Source of the DNA: JBIQJD01 sp044507695
GTDB lineage: Bacteria > Bacteroidota > Ignavibacteria > Ignavibacteriales > Ignavibacteriaceae
Reading direction: 5' to 3'
Length of the DNA stretch: 64,000 nucleotides
NCBI GenBank assembly: GCA_044507695.1
Contig: JBIQJD010000008.1
Coordinates: forward strand, 1 to 64,000
Position numbers and translations under genes: made by a program. Below are positions 51,242 to 60,376 of this stretch, in pieces (within the stretch, counting starts at the first letter, position 1; every line of letters starts with the position of its first letter). The notes beneath the pieces were generated by a model. It worked only from the letters and a program-made list of their open reading frames with translations. It did no database searches and was not told the origin of the DNA.

Positions 51242-51550
51242 ATGAAACGAGATATATTCCAGGCAATTGCCGATCCAACGAGAAGAGACATTTTGCTGCT
51301 TCTGTCAAAGAAGAAGATGACGCCGAATGCAATATCCGGGCAGTTCCCAACATCAAGGCAGGCAGTTTCCAAACACATTAAAATATTAATTGAATGTGAA
51401 CTGCTTGAACAGGAGAAAGCGGGGAGGGAAATCTATTATTATTTTGATTCCCGCAAGATGAAAGAGGTAGATAAATGGATTGGCAAATTCAGAAAGCAAT
51501 GGGAGAGAAAGTTCGATCAGCTTGACAGGGTTTTAAATACATCAAATTAA
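51242..51550 (+). CDS. ArsR-family regulator (SRPBCC-partner type)
   Basis: 102 residues from ATG 51242. MKRDIFQAIADPTRRDILLLLSKKKMTPNAISGQFPTSRQAVSKHIKILIECELLEQEKAGREIYYYFD is the winged helix of the ArsR branch that regulates neighbouring AHSA1/SRPBCC genes. It lacks metal-binding cysteines in the usual helix. A matched operator precedes it. 17 bases separate it from the SRPBCC gene, so the two form an operon. Confidence 0.9.
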   Translation: MKRDIFQAIADPTRRDILLLLSKKKMTPNAISGQFPTSRQAVSKHIKILIECELLEQEKAGREIYYYFDSRKMKEVDKWIGKFRKQWERKFDQLDRVLNTSN

Positions 51551-51567
51551 AAGGAAAGGAAGGAGCT

Positions 51568-52050
51568 ATGGAATTTACAGTTGATAAACAGAACAACAGG
51601 GTGAAGGTTGTAAGGGAGTTTGCAGCACCGTTAAACAAGGTGTGGGATGCGTGGACAAAGGGGGAAATTCTTGATCAATGGTGGGCGCCTAAACCGTGGA
51701 AAACACGCACAAAGAAATTAGATTTTAGTGAAGGCGGAAAATGGGTTTACGCAATGGTTGGTCCGGACGGCAGCGAGCAGTGGTGTGCGGCAGATTATAC
51801 TGCAATCAGACCGATGGAGTCATTCTCCATGACAGAATATTTTTCTGATTCAGATGGAAAGATTACAGATGAGCTGCCGGTTTCCAGGTGGATATGCAGT
51901 TTTGAGGAGAGCAGCGGCAGCACCGTTGTAACTGTTGATATTGAGTATGATAAGGTGGAAGATCTTGAGAAGATTATTGAGATGGGATTCAAGGAAGGCT
52001 TTACGATGGCGCTGGGGAACCTTGTGGAGTATTTGGTGAGTATTGAGTAG
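51568..52050 (+). CDS. AHSA1/SRPBCC-family protein
   Basis: 160 residues with the family landmarks VVREFAAPLNKVWDAWTKGEILDQWWAPKPW and TVVTVDIEYDK...MGFKEGFTMALGNLVEYL. The fold is a START-like helix-grip with a hydrophobic pocket; members of this branch are stress or ligand-binding proteins of unknown function. AAGGAAGGAG lies before the ATG. Second gene of the arsR-type operon. Confidence 0.9.
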   Translation: MEFTVDKQNNRVKVVREFAAPLNKVWDAWTKGEILDQWWAPKPWKTRTKKLDFSEGGKWVYAMVGPDGSEQWCAADYTAIRPMESFSMTEYFSDSDGKITDELPVSRWICSFEESSGSTVVTVDIEYDKVEDLEKIIEMGFKEGFTMALGNLVEYLVSIE

Positions 52051-52654
52051 TTAGATGGAGTGAATTTCCGGATACTGGGTGCTGGATTGGATACTGTAAT
52101 TGTTAAGTGGTGAAGTGTTGGAGTATTGGAGTGAGAAAGCTGAAAATAATTGTTGTCCTGTTCTTTTATTGGCCATGCCTATCGGCAGGCAGGCGCATTT
52201 CTATTGATGCCGCAGGAAATTCTAATTCGAAATTCGCGAATCAGAATATCGTTCCCTTTCCTTTATAAGGAGAGGCTTGCCTGCTGAAAGTACCGGAGTA
52301 AGGGAGAGGTAGCTGCAAATTTACAGTCAGCAAATTTCAAATTTCACCCCTGCGGGGTTTGATTGTTTATGTAAGAATATTTTCTTTAGATATGTCAGCC
52401 CTAACGAGTTTGGGGAAATTCATTAATATTTTGTACAGGCAGTGCTGTACGGAGTTAAAGCCTTTTTAAAGCCCAGTTAGAACATAGGTGGAAATCAGGG
52501 TAAACGGAATTTGCAGCAATTTAGGTCTTAATATGAACAAAGCAAAGGCGAAGATTGGACTTGTGTGACTCCTTCTTTATAAGACTTGAAAAATATAAAC
52601 TTGAGTCAAACTACTTATTTGATTATGAGTTCATAGATTAAAATTGGTTTTGAA
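52051..52654. repeat. Intergenic with degenerate repeat elements
   Basis: About 600 bases with no gene. It includes CATGCC...GGCAGGCAGGCG (about 52172-52195), CACCCCTGCGGGGTTTG (52346-52362), and a segment with GTACAGGCAGTGCTGTAC (52433-52450) followed by GGAGTTAAAGCC. The last part resembles the tail of the element near 5930-5990, so this is probably an old member of that repeat family. Confidence 0.4.
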
Positions 52655-54634
52655 TTAAATTTCTTCAAATCCTATGCTTTTCAAATATTTATAAGTTGCG
52701 TCATAAAAACTCGGATGACGTGTATGGTCCTCTTCACTTCCAGACGGAATCACGATAACCATCCCTTGTCTAGCTCTTGTTAATAATACTCGATACGCAT
52801 TTTTTAGATAATTCTTTCTATCAGGATTTTTTATCCTCTCCCAGCGATTTCCTCGAAATGACCAATGTTGCCAATCATTTTCTATAAATCTAAAATCCGC
52901 ATCCCACGTAACACAAACCCAATCAAGCTCTAAGCCTTGAATATGGAATTCTGTTGCTACATCTTCTAGGTAAAAAGATGATCTGGTATCATCCTTTCCA
53001 TTAAGGAACCAATGAACTGGATTTATTGGTGATTTAATAAAAATAGATTGTGGTTTTAATCTTTCAGCTTGCGATGAGACAACTATACCATATCTTTCTG
53101 TTCCACGAGCTTGTTTTTTTAACCAACACTTGGCTGCATTTAAATCCCTTGTAATCATTATAGCATATTTTTCTTTTATTTTTTCATATGTTTCTTTTGC
53201 TTCTTCTTGTTCAAGATCAAGAATTTGCTTTATTAATAATGAAACATTTTCTGCTCGAAATGAACGCATTGAAACCGCTAGATGCAGTTCCCGCTTGTAA
53301 TTAACGTTATTATGACTTTTTAATATTTCCAATGCATTTTCAGCATTATATTCATTATCACTAAGTCTTGGAGAAATATAAACATCCCAATGTCTAAATG
53401 ATTTATCTATTGCACGAATCCATTCGCTTATTCCTGCCTCACCTTTGTTAATTTCTTGACCACCCCCTACTAAGCAAACAATTGCCGCCCAATCTTCGTG
53501 GCGATCTAAACATGAAATAAGAAATTCTGGTTCCGAATAATTAAAATTTGGAATGTTTTTCCTTCGCTTCATAAAATTGGAAGTTTGTTGTAAATTCCAA
53601 GCACGCTGTGCTTCATCGAATAAAGCAACATGTTCTATTGGTGCTCCTTTATCTTTAATATATTCATCCCTAAAATTATGTACATTCTGTATGAACATTT
53701 TAACTTCACTTAACACGCCTCTTTTATTAATTTTCTTTCCGAGTAGTTTTTCTTTTTTAACTTTATCACGAGTTAAAGCTTCCCTCAATATAGCTACCAA
53801 TGGACCATTTCCTGAAAGAAAAACACTGTAAAGTTCATTTTTCTTATCTATATGCTTTGTTGCAATGTCTAATCCCACTAATGTTTTTCCTGCTCCTGGT
53901 ACACCAGTAACAAAACAAATTGATTTCCTTGAATTGTTTTTTGAGTACTCTATGATGTTCGTTAATGCTCGAGATGTTATAATAAGATTGATTGCATCAG
54001 CATCACTTCTTGTTATATCACTGACTGAATGATTATTATATAAGGCCATCGCTGCTTCAATTATAGTCGGAGTAGGTTTGTATCGGCCAGCTTCCCATTT
54101 ATCAGGTTCAATGATTTCACCATCTAAATTACTTATTAATTTTATTATCACTTCATTGAGTCTCTTTGCATTTGTTTTGACTGGTTGAAGAAGTTTATCT
54201 TTAGATGGTGTTGTATCTAAAATGGAGAATGTATCTTTTGCTTCAGTAGATATAAGGATTGGAACGACAAATTTATCATGACTTGATTCATGAAAATTTT
54301 TCAAATCTAAGGCATAATCTACTACTTGATCGATTGCACTAGATGAATATTTCTTCTCGCCCAATTTAAATTCTAAAACAAATATTACTGACTTAATAAT
54401 CAATAGAACATCAATTCTTTGCCCAATCCTAGGTACAGAATACTCAAAATAAATTTTGCCTGCCAATTCTGTATTAAAAAAGACTTTTTTAAGAATGTTA
54501 ATTTCATCAGACCAAGCATTTTTTTGAGTTAGTTCATCAGAGAATTCACTCTTTGAAGAGATTGTACCTAATATTTGATCATTCGGTGTGTTAATAAAAT
54601 TAATAATTGTATCTGCGTAAAAAGATCGCTCCAT
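52655..54634 (-). CDS. Nuclease-helicase protein of the DUF2075 type
   Basis: 659 residues. The N-terminal part has RIDVLLII...SVIFVLEFKLGE, a PD-(D/E)xK-like pattern (Asp, then Glu-x-Lys). Walker A GVPGAGKT lies near residue 244 and Walker B HVALFDEAQRAW near 333-344. Later motifs EFHIQGLELDWVCVTWD and YRVLLTRARQGMVIVIP are those of superfamily I helicases (DUF2075, Schlafen-like). Proteins of this build act on DNA or RNA and are frequent in defence islands. An AbrB-like gene lies 40 bases upstream. Confidence 0.85.
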   Translation of the reverse strand: MERSFYADTIINFINTPNDQILGTISSKSEFSDELTQKNAWSDEINILKKVFFNTELAGKIYFEYSVPRIGQRIDVLLIIKSVIFVLEFKLGEKKYSSSAIDQVVDYALDLKNFHESSHDKFVVPILISTEAKDTFSILDTTPSKDKLLQPVKTNAKRLNEVIIKLISNLDGEIIEPDKWEAGRYKPTPTIIEAAMALYNNHSVSDITRSDADAINLIITSRALTNIIEYSKNNSRKSICFVTGVPGAGKTLVGLDIATKHIDKKNELYSVFLSGNGPLVAILREALTRDKVKKEKLLGKKINKRGVLSEVKMFIQNVHNFRDEYIKDKGAPIEHVALFDEAQRAWNLQQTSNFMKRRKNIPNFNYSEPEFLISCLDRHEDWAAIVCLVGGGQEINKGEAGISEWIRAIDKSFRHWDVYISPRLSDNEYNAENALEILKSHNNVNYKRELHLAVSMRSFRAENVSLLIKQILDLEQEEAKETYEKIKEKYAIMITRDLNAAKCWLKKQARGTERYGIVVSSQAERLKPQSIFIKSPINPVHWFLNGKDDTRSSFYLEDVATEFHIQGLELDWVCVTWDADFRFIENDWQHWSFRGNRWERIKNPDRKNYLKNAYRVLLTRARQGMVIVIPSGSEEDHTRHPSFYDATYKYLKSIGFEEI

Positions 54635-54673
54635 ATGGGTGCTCCCGATTCAGAAAAATTAGACTGCTTTAAA

Positions 54674-54931
54674 TTATAAATGCAATAAAAAATTCCCAAT
54701 TATTATTAATCCTATCAACTCCCTCAACATCCTCAATAACTTCCCCTTTGTTCCTAAGAAACCTTTGTTTGCTGATATTTCTTTTGCTGTAACGAGGGGA
54801 ATTATTTTTATTCCATCTTCTTCAACTTCAAACTTAACTTTTCTGCCGGGGATGAGATTGTATTTTTTTCTTAATGCTGCGGGAATAGTTACGCTGCTCC
54901 TGGTGGTTATTTTTGTTATCATGGTTTTCAT
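54674..54931 (-). CDS. AbrB/SpoVT-like (MazE-like) DNA-binding protein
   Basis: 85 residues. MITKITTRSSVTIPAALRKKYNLIPGRKVKFEVEEDGIKIIPL is the swapped-hairpin AbrB domain found in antitoxins. The C-terminal part (KGFLGTKGKLLRMLRELIG) resembles the toxin-neutralising tail, but ends in a hydrophobic run (IIIGNFLLHL) where relatives have charged helices. No toxin gene is adjacent; the helicase-like gene follows by 40 bases. It may be an orphaned antitoxin or a regulator of its neighbour. Confidence 0.8.
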   Translation of the reverse strand: MKTMITKITTRSSVTIPAALRKKYNLIPGRKVKFEVEEDGIKIIPLVTAKEISANKGFLGTKGKLLRMLRELIGLIIIGNFLLHL

Positions 54932-55126
54932 TTTCTGTCTTTAAATTATTTCTAATTTATTTATCTCAATTGAATAACGCTATCAAAAAATTAAGTAGAA
55001 AAAATTTTTAGGTTTTCAACTTCTCTTTTATTTTCAGGCATCAATAAGGGTTTTGTTCTCTCCCTTCGGCCGAAATGACAAATATCTCCACAGGAATCTT
55101 TCGGATATTTATCTTATAATTCCCAG

Positions 55127-56413
55127 CTACATTTTAATGAACTCAACTCTACGGTTGAGGGCTTTGTTAGCGGCGGTATCATTTTTTGCTACGGGTTCTG
55201 ATTCGCCTTTTCCATCTGTTTCAATTAGTGAAGCATCAATTCCAAAATCTTTCACGAGTGCATTTTTAACCGAAGCTGCACGGCGTTTGGAAAGTTCAAG
55301 GTTATCGCCATCATTGCCATCAGCGTCTGTGTGGCCAATAATCATAATTTTTGTCCCGGGATTTTCATTAAGCACTGAGGCAATTTCTTTTAAAGAGCCG
55401 TATGATTCAGCTTTAACAATATCTTTATTAACATCAAAGTAAATTCCGTAGCTTATAATTTTTCCTTCTGTAAGAAGTTTGCTTCTCATATCGGGAGATG
55501 CAGTTGTGATTTTGATGTTTGAGATGTAAGCGCCGCAGGAAGCACCTCTGTAAAGTTTGAAGCACAAACGGCTAAACTTACTATCAGCAAAAATATTGGT
55601 TGGTACATCAAGAACTTTTGCGCCTTTATTGTAGATGCGCAGTCTGCGGTTCTGCACCCATACAATAACGTGATTAACTTTTTCAGGTTCTACAGGATTT
55701 ATCTGTGATGATGCTGTAATCGGTTCCGGTACACCTTCTTTATATCCTTCTGTACGCCAGTTCTCCTTTTCAATAACGATATGCAAGCCGCAGTTTCCGG
55801 GATCACCATCTTTATCCATTTCGCTGTAGGTCTGCTCACCAAAAAATACAAGATCAGCCGCAATTCTTCCGCCGGTGGATTTGGGAACTATATCCAATTC
55901 AAGTATAAAATTTGTTGGGAAATTAATTTCGTTCAGGAACCAGTATGTGCCTTCTCCGCTGTTAAGATTAAACCAGTTGCCGGGAGCGATATTTAATGTA
56001 TTAATTTCACCGGCAGCATCTGTTGTCCATAATGCAGGAAAATCTCCCACAGCATCCTGGCTGAAATCTTCATAAAGAATGATCTGATCACCGGGAACGA
56101 AATCATATTTGGAGTATGCCTTAAGAGACGGCGTTGCTGATCCGGAGCTGCTATTATCAGTTGTTTGTTCTTCATCAGCAGATTCCTGATGAGGAGTTTC
56201 TGATTCATTATTCTCTTCACCGCTTACTGCGTTTTCAACTTCATCATAGCCTTTGTTAACACCTTCTTTAATTTTTTCATCAACTCTTCTCTCACCTTCT
56301 TTTTTAATTTCGGATTCTACTTTTTTCTTCAGCTTATCAAAAAGCTGAGCATCTGCTGTCTGGATAACACCAAAAGTGAGAACCAAAAAGAAAACAAAAA
56401 AATGTTTTTTCAT
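55127..56413 (-). CDS. OmpA-family outer-membrane/peptidoglycan-binding protein
   Basis: 428 residues. Signal peptide 1-22; a charged, coiled-coil-like region (FDKLKKKVESEIKKEGERRVDEKIKEG, about 24-60), an acidic low-complexity stretch (about 62-95), a beta-rich middle domain resembling LamG-like carbohydrate modules, and a C-terminal OmpA domain (about 320-428) with MIIGHTDADGNDGDNLELSKRRAASV and NRRVEFIK. The last domain binds peptidoglycan through diaminopimelate. Monocistronic. Confidence 0.9.
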   Translation of the reverse strand: MKKHFFVFFLVLTFGVIQTADAQLFDKLKKKVESEIKKEGERRVDEKIKEGVNKGYDEVENAVSGEENNESETPHQESADEEQTTDNSSSGSATPSLKAYSKYDFVPGDQIILYEDFSQDAVGDFPALWTTDAAGEINTLNIAPGNWFNLNSGEGTYWFLNEINFPTNFILELDIVPKSTGGRIAADLVFFGEQTYSEMDKDGDPGNCGLHIVIEKENWRTEGYKEGVPEPITASSQINPVEPEKVNHVIVWVQNRRLRIYNKGAKVLDVPTNIFADSKFSRLCFKLYRGASCGAYISNIKITTASPDMRSKLLTEGKIISYGIYFDVNKDIVKAESYGSLKEIASVLNENPGTKIMIIGHTDADGNDGDNLELSKRRAASVKNALVKDFGIDASLIETDGKGESEPVAKNDTAANKALNRRVEFIKM

Positions 56414-57171
56414 TTTAACACCTTTAATTAAGTGATATTCCGGAACTGGTTATTTTTTGATTAACAAAGAACAGAGAACAACTGATGGGCCGGCTTTTGG
56501 TGCTTCTGATTTTGGCGGAAATTATTCAACCGGGATTTGCTTCTGCAGATAGTGTGGGTTATTCCTGCAGAAATTACAAATAAATGTAAACCGCCATATT
56601 TGAAAAAATGAATAGATTGTTAAGATGTCTCTCCTGTTTAGTCAGCCCCTATATTTTTAATGTGTAATCTAAGAAGAGTTTTGATTAATAGCATGAAAAA
56701 AATTAGGGGGTTTGTTCTTTTTCTGGTGGCAGAAAAGAACCAACCTGCCTTCAGCAAGCAGGAAGAACATGCACCTGCTTGCGGCGGGTTGGCTGAAAAA
56801 GAATTGCTAAAAATTATTTGCGCTTCACTGCAGTAAAATAACTCAACAAAGTGTTTGTTACTTTTTGCTTGATCAAAAAGTAACCAAAAAATCTCCCGAA
56901 GGGATTCCTTTGGAAAAGGTTGCAAAATAAATGCTAAAAATTATCTTCATTCCGCTATGGAAAATGAATTCTGAATGTAATAGAATACCTGCATTTTCCA
57001 TTCTAAATGCTTAGCAAATGCAACGCTCCATTACGTTAATTTTTTTATCGCATTTCTTTTGATGCCGGTAATTGGAAAGGTTGTATGGCGCTGAAGTAAA
57101 TTGATAAATATAATTGGTGAAAGGACAGGGAGGAAAATAATAAATCCCAAAGGATAATGCAGTAGGGATTA
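56414..57171. repeat. Intergenic repeat block with hairpins
   Basis: About 750 bases without a gene. TTGTTCTTTTTCTGGTGGCAG with AAAAGAACCAACC (56704-56743) and GTTACTTTTTGCTTGATCAA with AAAGTAAC (about 56857-56884) are strong inverted repeats of a type that recurs between genes in this group. A leftward open frame across 56638-56925 is the translation of these repeats and is not called. Confidence 0.5.
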
Positions 57172-57822
57172 TCAGGAAAAAGCTTTCAATTTTTTATTTA
57201 AAGATTTATCTAATGAATTAATTGAATCAATGTGCATGGCAAAGAGGATAACTTTGAAAGTCTTTAAGAGAATCTTAATATTCAGGTACATACTTTTTTT
57301 GTTATAATAGTAAGTATCAAGTTCAATAAGATTATTTATTCCCATTTCTCTGCTGCCGTAAACCTGCCAGTATCCTGTAATTCCCGGCTTCAATTTTATT
57401 GAGGCTCTCTTTTCATAAAACCTGGGAGATTCATTTTTAATTAATTTTAAATCTTCAATTGATAACGGGCGGGGACCGATAAAACTCATCTCTCCTTTAA
57501 CAATATTAATTAGCTGTGGAAGTTCATCCAGACCAGTTTTGCGCAGCAGTTTTCCGGTAAATAAAATTGAACCTGAAGAATCATTTTTATTAAAGATATC
57601 ATCTGCGTTTGAAGGGAGAATTGAATTCTTTAGGGTTCTGAATTTATAAATAGAAAAATCAGAACTGCCGATTGAAAGTCCTCTCTTCTGAATAAAAAAC
57701 GGATCAGTACCTGTCTCAAGAAAAATTAAAAGAGAAATTATGATAAGTAAAGGAGAAAGAATGAGCAGCAGTAATAAGGCAAAAAGCCTTTCACAAAAAT
57801 TGGAAAGAATATTTTCAGGCAT
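57172..57822 (-). CDS. Bacterial sugar transferase (undecaprenyl-phosphate-type)
   Basis: 216 residues. A membrane segment (ALLLLLILSPLLIIISLLIF), KRGLSIGSSDFSIYKFRTLKN, RKTGLDELPQLINIVKGEMSFIGPRPL and KPGITGYWQVYGSREM are the full set of motifs of the WcaJ/WbaP C-terminal domain. It transfers the first sugar phosphate onto a lipid carrier for exopolysaccharide or glycan synthesis. It is only the catalytic domain. No other polysaccharide genes are adjacent in the window. Confidence 0.9.
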   Translation of the reverse strand: MPENILSNFCERLFALLLLLILSPLLIIISLLIFLETGTDPFFIQKRGLSIGSSDFSIYKFRTLKNSILPSNADDIFNKNDSSGSILFTGKLLRKTGLDELPQLINIVKGEMSFIGPRPLSIEDLKLIKNESPRFYEKRASIKLKPGITGYWQVYGSREMGINNLIELDTYYYNKKSMYLNIKILLKTFKVILFAMHIDSINSLDKSLNKKLKAFS

Positions 57823-57910
57823 CCAGTATATAGGTGATTGATTTTATTGAAATAAATATAAAGCCGCAGTTTGAAGAGAATCAGGTGCTATGCGGCTTAA
57901 TAAATTTATA

Positions 57911-59278
57911 CTACTTCATCAGCATTAATTTTTTTAAAGCTGTAAATGAGCCTGCCTTCAGAGTGCAGAAATAAACGCCACTTGAAAGAAAGGAAGCATT
58001 CCATTCAACTTCATAAACACCGGGAGTTTTTACTTCGTTAACAAGCGATGTTATTTCGCTTCCCATGATATCAAAGATTTTAAGTGTAACAAGACTGGCA
58101 GGGAGTGAATTAGGAATGCTGTATTTTATTTTTGTTACCGGGTTAAAGGGATTCGGATAATTCTGCTCCAGGGAAAATTCAGTTGGATTATAATTTATTT
58201 CAACTTCAATAACCGCGGAATATTTAAACCCGCCGTCGGTATCTATCTGCTTTAATCTGTAAGAATACTTTCCCGAACCTACGGTCTCATCTGCAAATGA
58301 ATAATCTTTAACAGAATTGCTGTTTCCATGTCCATAAACAAAGCCGATGTTTTGCCATGCTGATTCTGATTTCTTTACACTGCCTTCTGCTCTTTGAATC
58401 TCAAATCCGTAATTATCAACCTCCGTTGCGGTTTGCCAGTTGAGGATTATTTTTTGCGGTGCCGGAGTGCCACTAAAAGAAGTCAGCTCTACCGGAAGCG
58501 GAGAAGCGCCCATCCAATTAGATGAACTTCCTGTTAAAGCAAAATTAATGAGCGATCCATTATGATTGTTTGAGGTTTCATCATCAAGAGTTGTGGTTCC
58601 GGTATTATCAGCACCGCCTGTTCCCTGATTAAACTTATAATATGCTACTAAACCTGCAGAGGAAGGGTCTAATGAAAAATTGGTATAATTATCAGTAATT
58701 TCGGCAGAAGAACGAGCAACGTTCCATATTCTTACTTCATCAATATCGCCGGAGAAATATTCTCCAGTGCCGCTCCATGATCTGCTACCTATTCTTGCAA
58801 CACCTGTGCCCGTTAAGCCCGATACAAATAATTGACTAATTACATTAGAGCCGTTGAGATATATAATTCCATGTTTTGAATTGTTATCAAATGTAAAAGC
58901 AATATGATTCCAGTCAGTATTATAAATCCAATCATAAGTAATATCTGCGCCGAAGAGTCCGCTTTTTATAAAAAGATGTCCTGATGTTTTTGACCCTAAA
59001 AAATATAAATAAGAATGTTCATAGGCGACTTGAGAAGAACTGCCTACAGAAATTATAAATCGTTTCTCAGAACTTTCGGGAATTGTTCCAATTTTTATCC
59101 ACGCTTCCAATGTAAATGAACCACCGCTCAAACTAATGCCGCTGAGATTAACATAATCATTAGTGCCATCGAAATTAAGATAATTGCCGGTCTGTCCATA
59201 AAGCAGCAGCGGCACAAAGTATATCAAGAAAACCATTTTGGTTATGATATGATTTTTAAATAGCAGAAATGATTTCAT
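57911..59278 (-). CDS. LamG-domain surface protein with T9SS sorting tail
   Basis: 455 residues. Signal peptide 1-28. YLNFDGTNDYVNLSGISLSGGSFTLEAWIKIG ... GDIDEVRIWNVARSSAEI is a complete LamG/concanavalin-like domain (about 30-235), a carbohydrate-binding fold. A second domain follows (PLPVELTSFSGTPAPQKIILNWQTATEVDNYGFEIQR), then a type IX sorting domain with NYPNPFNPVTKIKYSIP and a final GVYFCTLKAGSFTALKKLMLMK. It should be fixed to the cell surface. It starts 13 bases after an orphan receiver gene, so they share a message. Confidence 0.9.
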   Translation of the reverse strand: MKSFLLFKNHIITKMVFLIYFVPLLLYGQTGNYLNFDGTNDYVNLSGISLSGGSFTLEAWIKIGTIPESSEKRFIISVGSSSQVAYEHSYLYFLGSKTSGHLFIKSGLFGADITYDWIYNTDWNHIAFTFDNNSKHGIIYLNGSNVISQLFVSGLTGTGVARIGSRSWSGTGEYFSGDIDEVRIWNVARSSAEITDNYTNFSLDPSSAGLVAYYKFNQGTGGADNTGTTTLDDETSNNHNGSLINFALTGSSSNWMGASPLPVELTSFSGTPAPQKIILNWQTATEVDNYGFEIQRAEGSVKKSESAWQNIGFVYGHGNSNSVKDYSFADETVGSGKYSYRLKQIDTDGGFKYSAVIEVEINYNPTEFSLEQNYPNPFNPVTKIKYSIPNSLPASLVTLKIFDIMGSEITSLVNEVKTPGVYEVEWNASFLSSGVYFCTLKAGSFTALKKLMLMK

Positions 59279-59291
59279 AGCAGTTCCTCTA

Positions 59292-59633
59292 TTAATTAAT
59301 TAGAATTTCTTTTAGTCCGAGCAAATTTTCTTTTAAGAAATAATCATTTGCGCCAGCCAGCTTTGCTTTTTCACGCAGCGGCTTATCATTATAATTTGTT
59401 ACCATTATAATTTTGGTTTGCGATGATTGTTTTCTGATTATTTCAGCAGCTTCTATTCCATCCATTCCTTCCATTTGTATATCAAGCAGAACAACATCAG
59501 GATTGTTTTTTATAAAACTTTTTACTCCTTCATCTCCGTTTTCAGCTTCCAGAGTAGAATGTCCCCAACCGGTTAATATTTGTTTTAAAAAATTCCTCAT
59601 TGAGTAATTATCTTCAACGATAAGTATCTTCAT
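59292..59633 (-). CDS. Single-domain response regulator
   Basis: 113 residues, a receiver only: E7/D8 acidic pair, phosphoacceptor D51 (VVLLDIQMEGMDG), Thr in IMVTNY and Lys in YFLKENL. It is co-transcribed with the LamG surface protein downstream. The upstream two-component genes lie 110 bases away across a palindrome at 59722-59741, so it may be their target. Confidence 0.9.
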   Translation of the reverse strand: MKILIVEDNYSMRNFLKQILTGWGHSTLEAENGDEGVKSFIKNNPDVVLLDIQMEGMDGIEAAEIIRKQSSQTKIIMVTNYNDKPLREKAKLAGANDYFLKENLLGLKEILIN

Positions 59634-59721
59634 GCAGTTAGTTTATTGGTGATTACTTGTGAAAAAATATATCAGCAGGAAACTGTAATAAATAGGGGGC
59701 AGGGATTATTTTTCGATGGAG

Positions 59722-59741
59722 TATAGGGGATTGCCCCTATA
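59722..59741. promoter_or_regulatory. Perfect 8-bp inverted repeat before the receiver gene
   Basis: TATAGGGG-ATTG-CCCCTATA. It lies right after the NarL-type gene stop (59744) and 90 bases ahead of the next leftward gene. Either a short terminator for the upstream operon or an operator for the LuxR-type regulator. Confidence 0.45.
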
Positions 59742-59743
59742 TC

Positions 59744-60376
59744 TTACAATTTTTTGGGATTGGTTAATGCATATTTGAGAAGTGCGGAGCTGCCGGTGAT
59801 TCCTAATTTTTTACAGATATTGCTTCTGTGGTTTTCCACAGTTTTAACACTGATAAAAAGTTCTGCGGCAATTTCTTTGCTGCTTTTTCCCTGCCCTATA
59901 AGATGAAGAATATTTTTTTCAGATTGAGTTAAGATGCTGTTATTATATTTACCTGAATTGTTTGAGAGGAGGATGTTGGAAATCTGAGGGCTTATGAAAA
60001 ATTCTCCCCGCATTACAACTCTGATGCAGTTAACTATATCCATTAATGCATTTTCTTTTAACACATATCCCTTAACACCGAGCTCAAAAACCTTTTTAAC
60101 AAAAACATCATCGCTGTACATTGTTAAGAAAACAATTTTTGCAGTTAGTCCTTCTCTAATAACAGTTCTGGCTACTTCAAAACCATCCATGCCCGGCATT
60201 TGCACATCAAGCACTGCAATATCTGGTTTAGTTTCTTTGATAAGTTCCAAAGCAGAAAAACCATCATAAGCCTGTGCGGCAAGAATAAAATCGTGCTGAT
60301 TCTGCAGGATAGAGGAAAGTCCATGGTTCATTAATGGATGATCATCTGCAATAACTATTTTAATTTTATCATGCAT
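59744..60376 (-). CDS. NarL/FixJ-type response regulator
   Basis: 210 residues. Receiver with DD11-12, phosphoacceptor D57 (IAVLDVQMP), Lys in GYVLKEN; then a LuxR-type HTH (about 145-205: LTQSEKNILHLIGQGKSSKEIAAELFISVKTVENHRSNICKKLG). It overlaps the upstream sensor kinase by eight bases, so the pair is one operon, and it should bind DNA when phosphorylated. Confidence 0.95.
   Translation of the reverse strand: MHDKIKIVIADDHPLMNHGLSSILQNQHDFILAAQAYDGFSALELIKETKPDIAVLDVQMPGMDGFEVARTVIREGLTAKIVFLTMYSDDVFVKKVFELGVKGYVLKENALMDIVNCIRVVMRGEFFISPQISNILLSNNSGKYNNSILTQSEKNILHLIGQGKSSKEIAAELFISVKTVENHRSNICKKLGITGSSALLKYALTNPKKL

Noticed and set aside
56638..56925. Leftward 95-codon frame with FWLLFDQAKSNK
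   Set aside because: This wording comes from the repeated hairpin sequence TTACTTTTTGCTTGATCAAA that recurs between genes in this phylum; not a protein.
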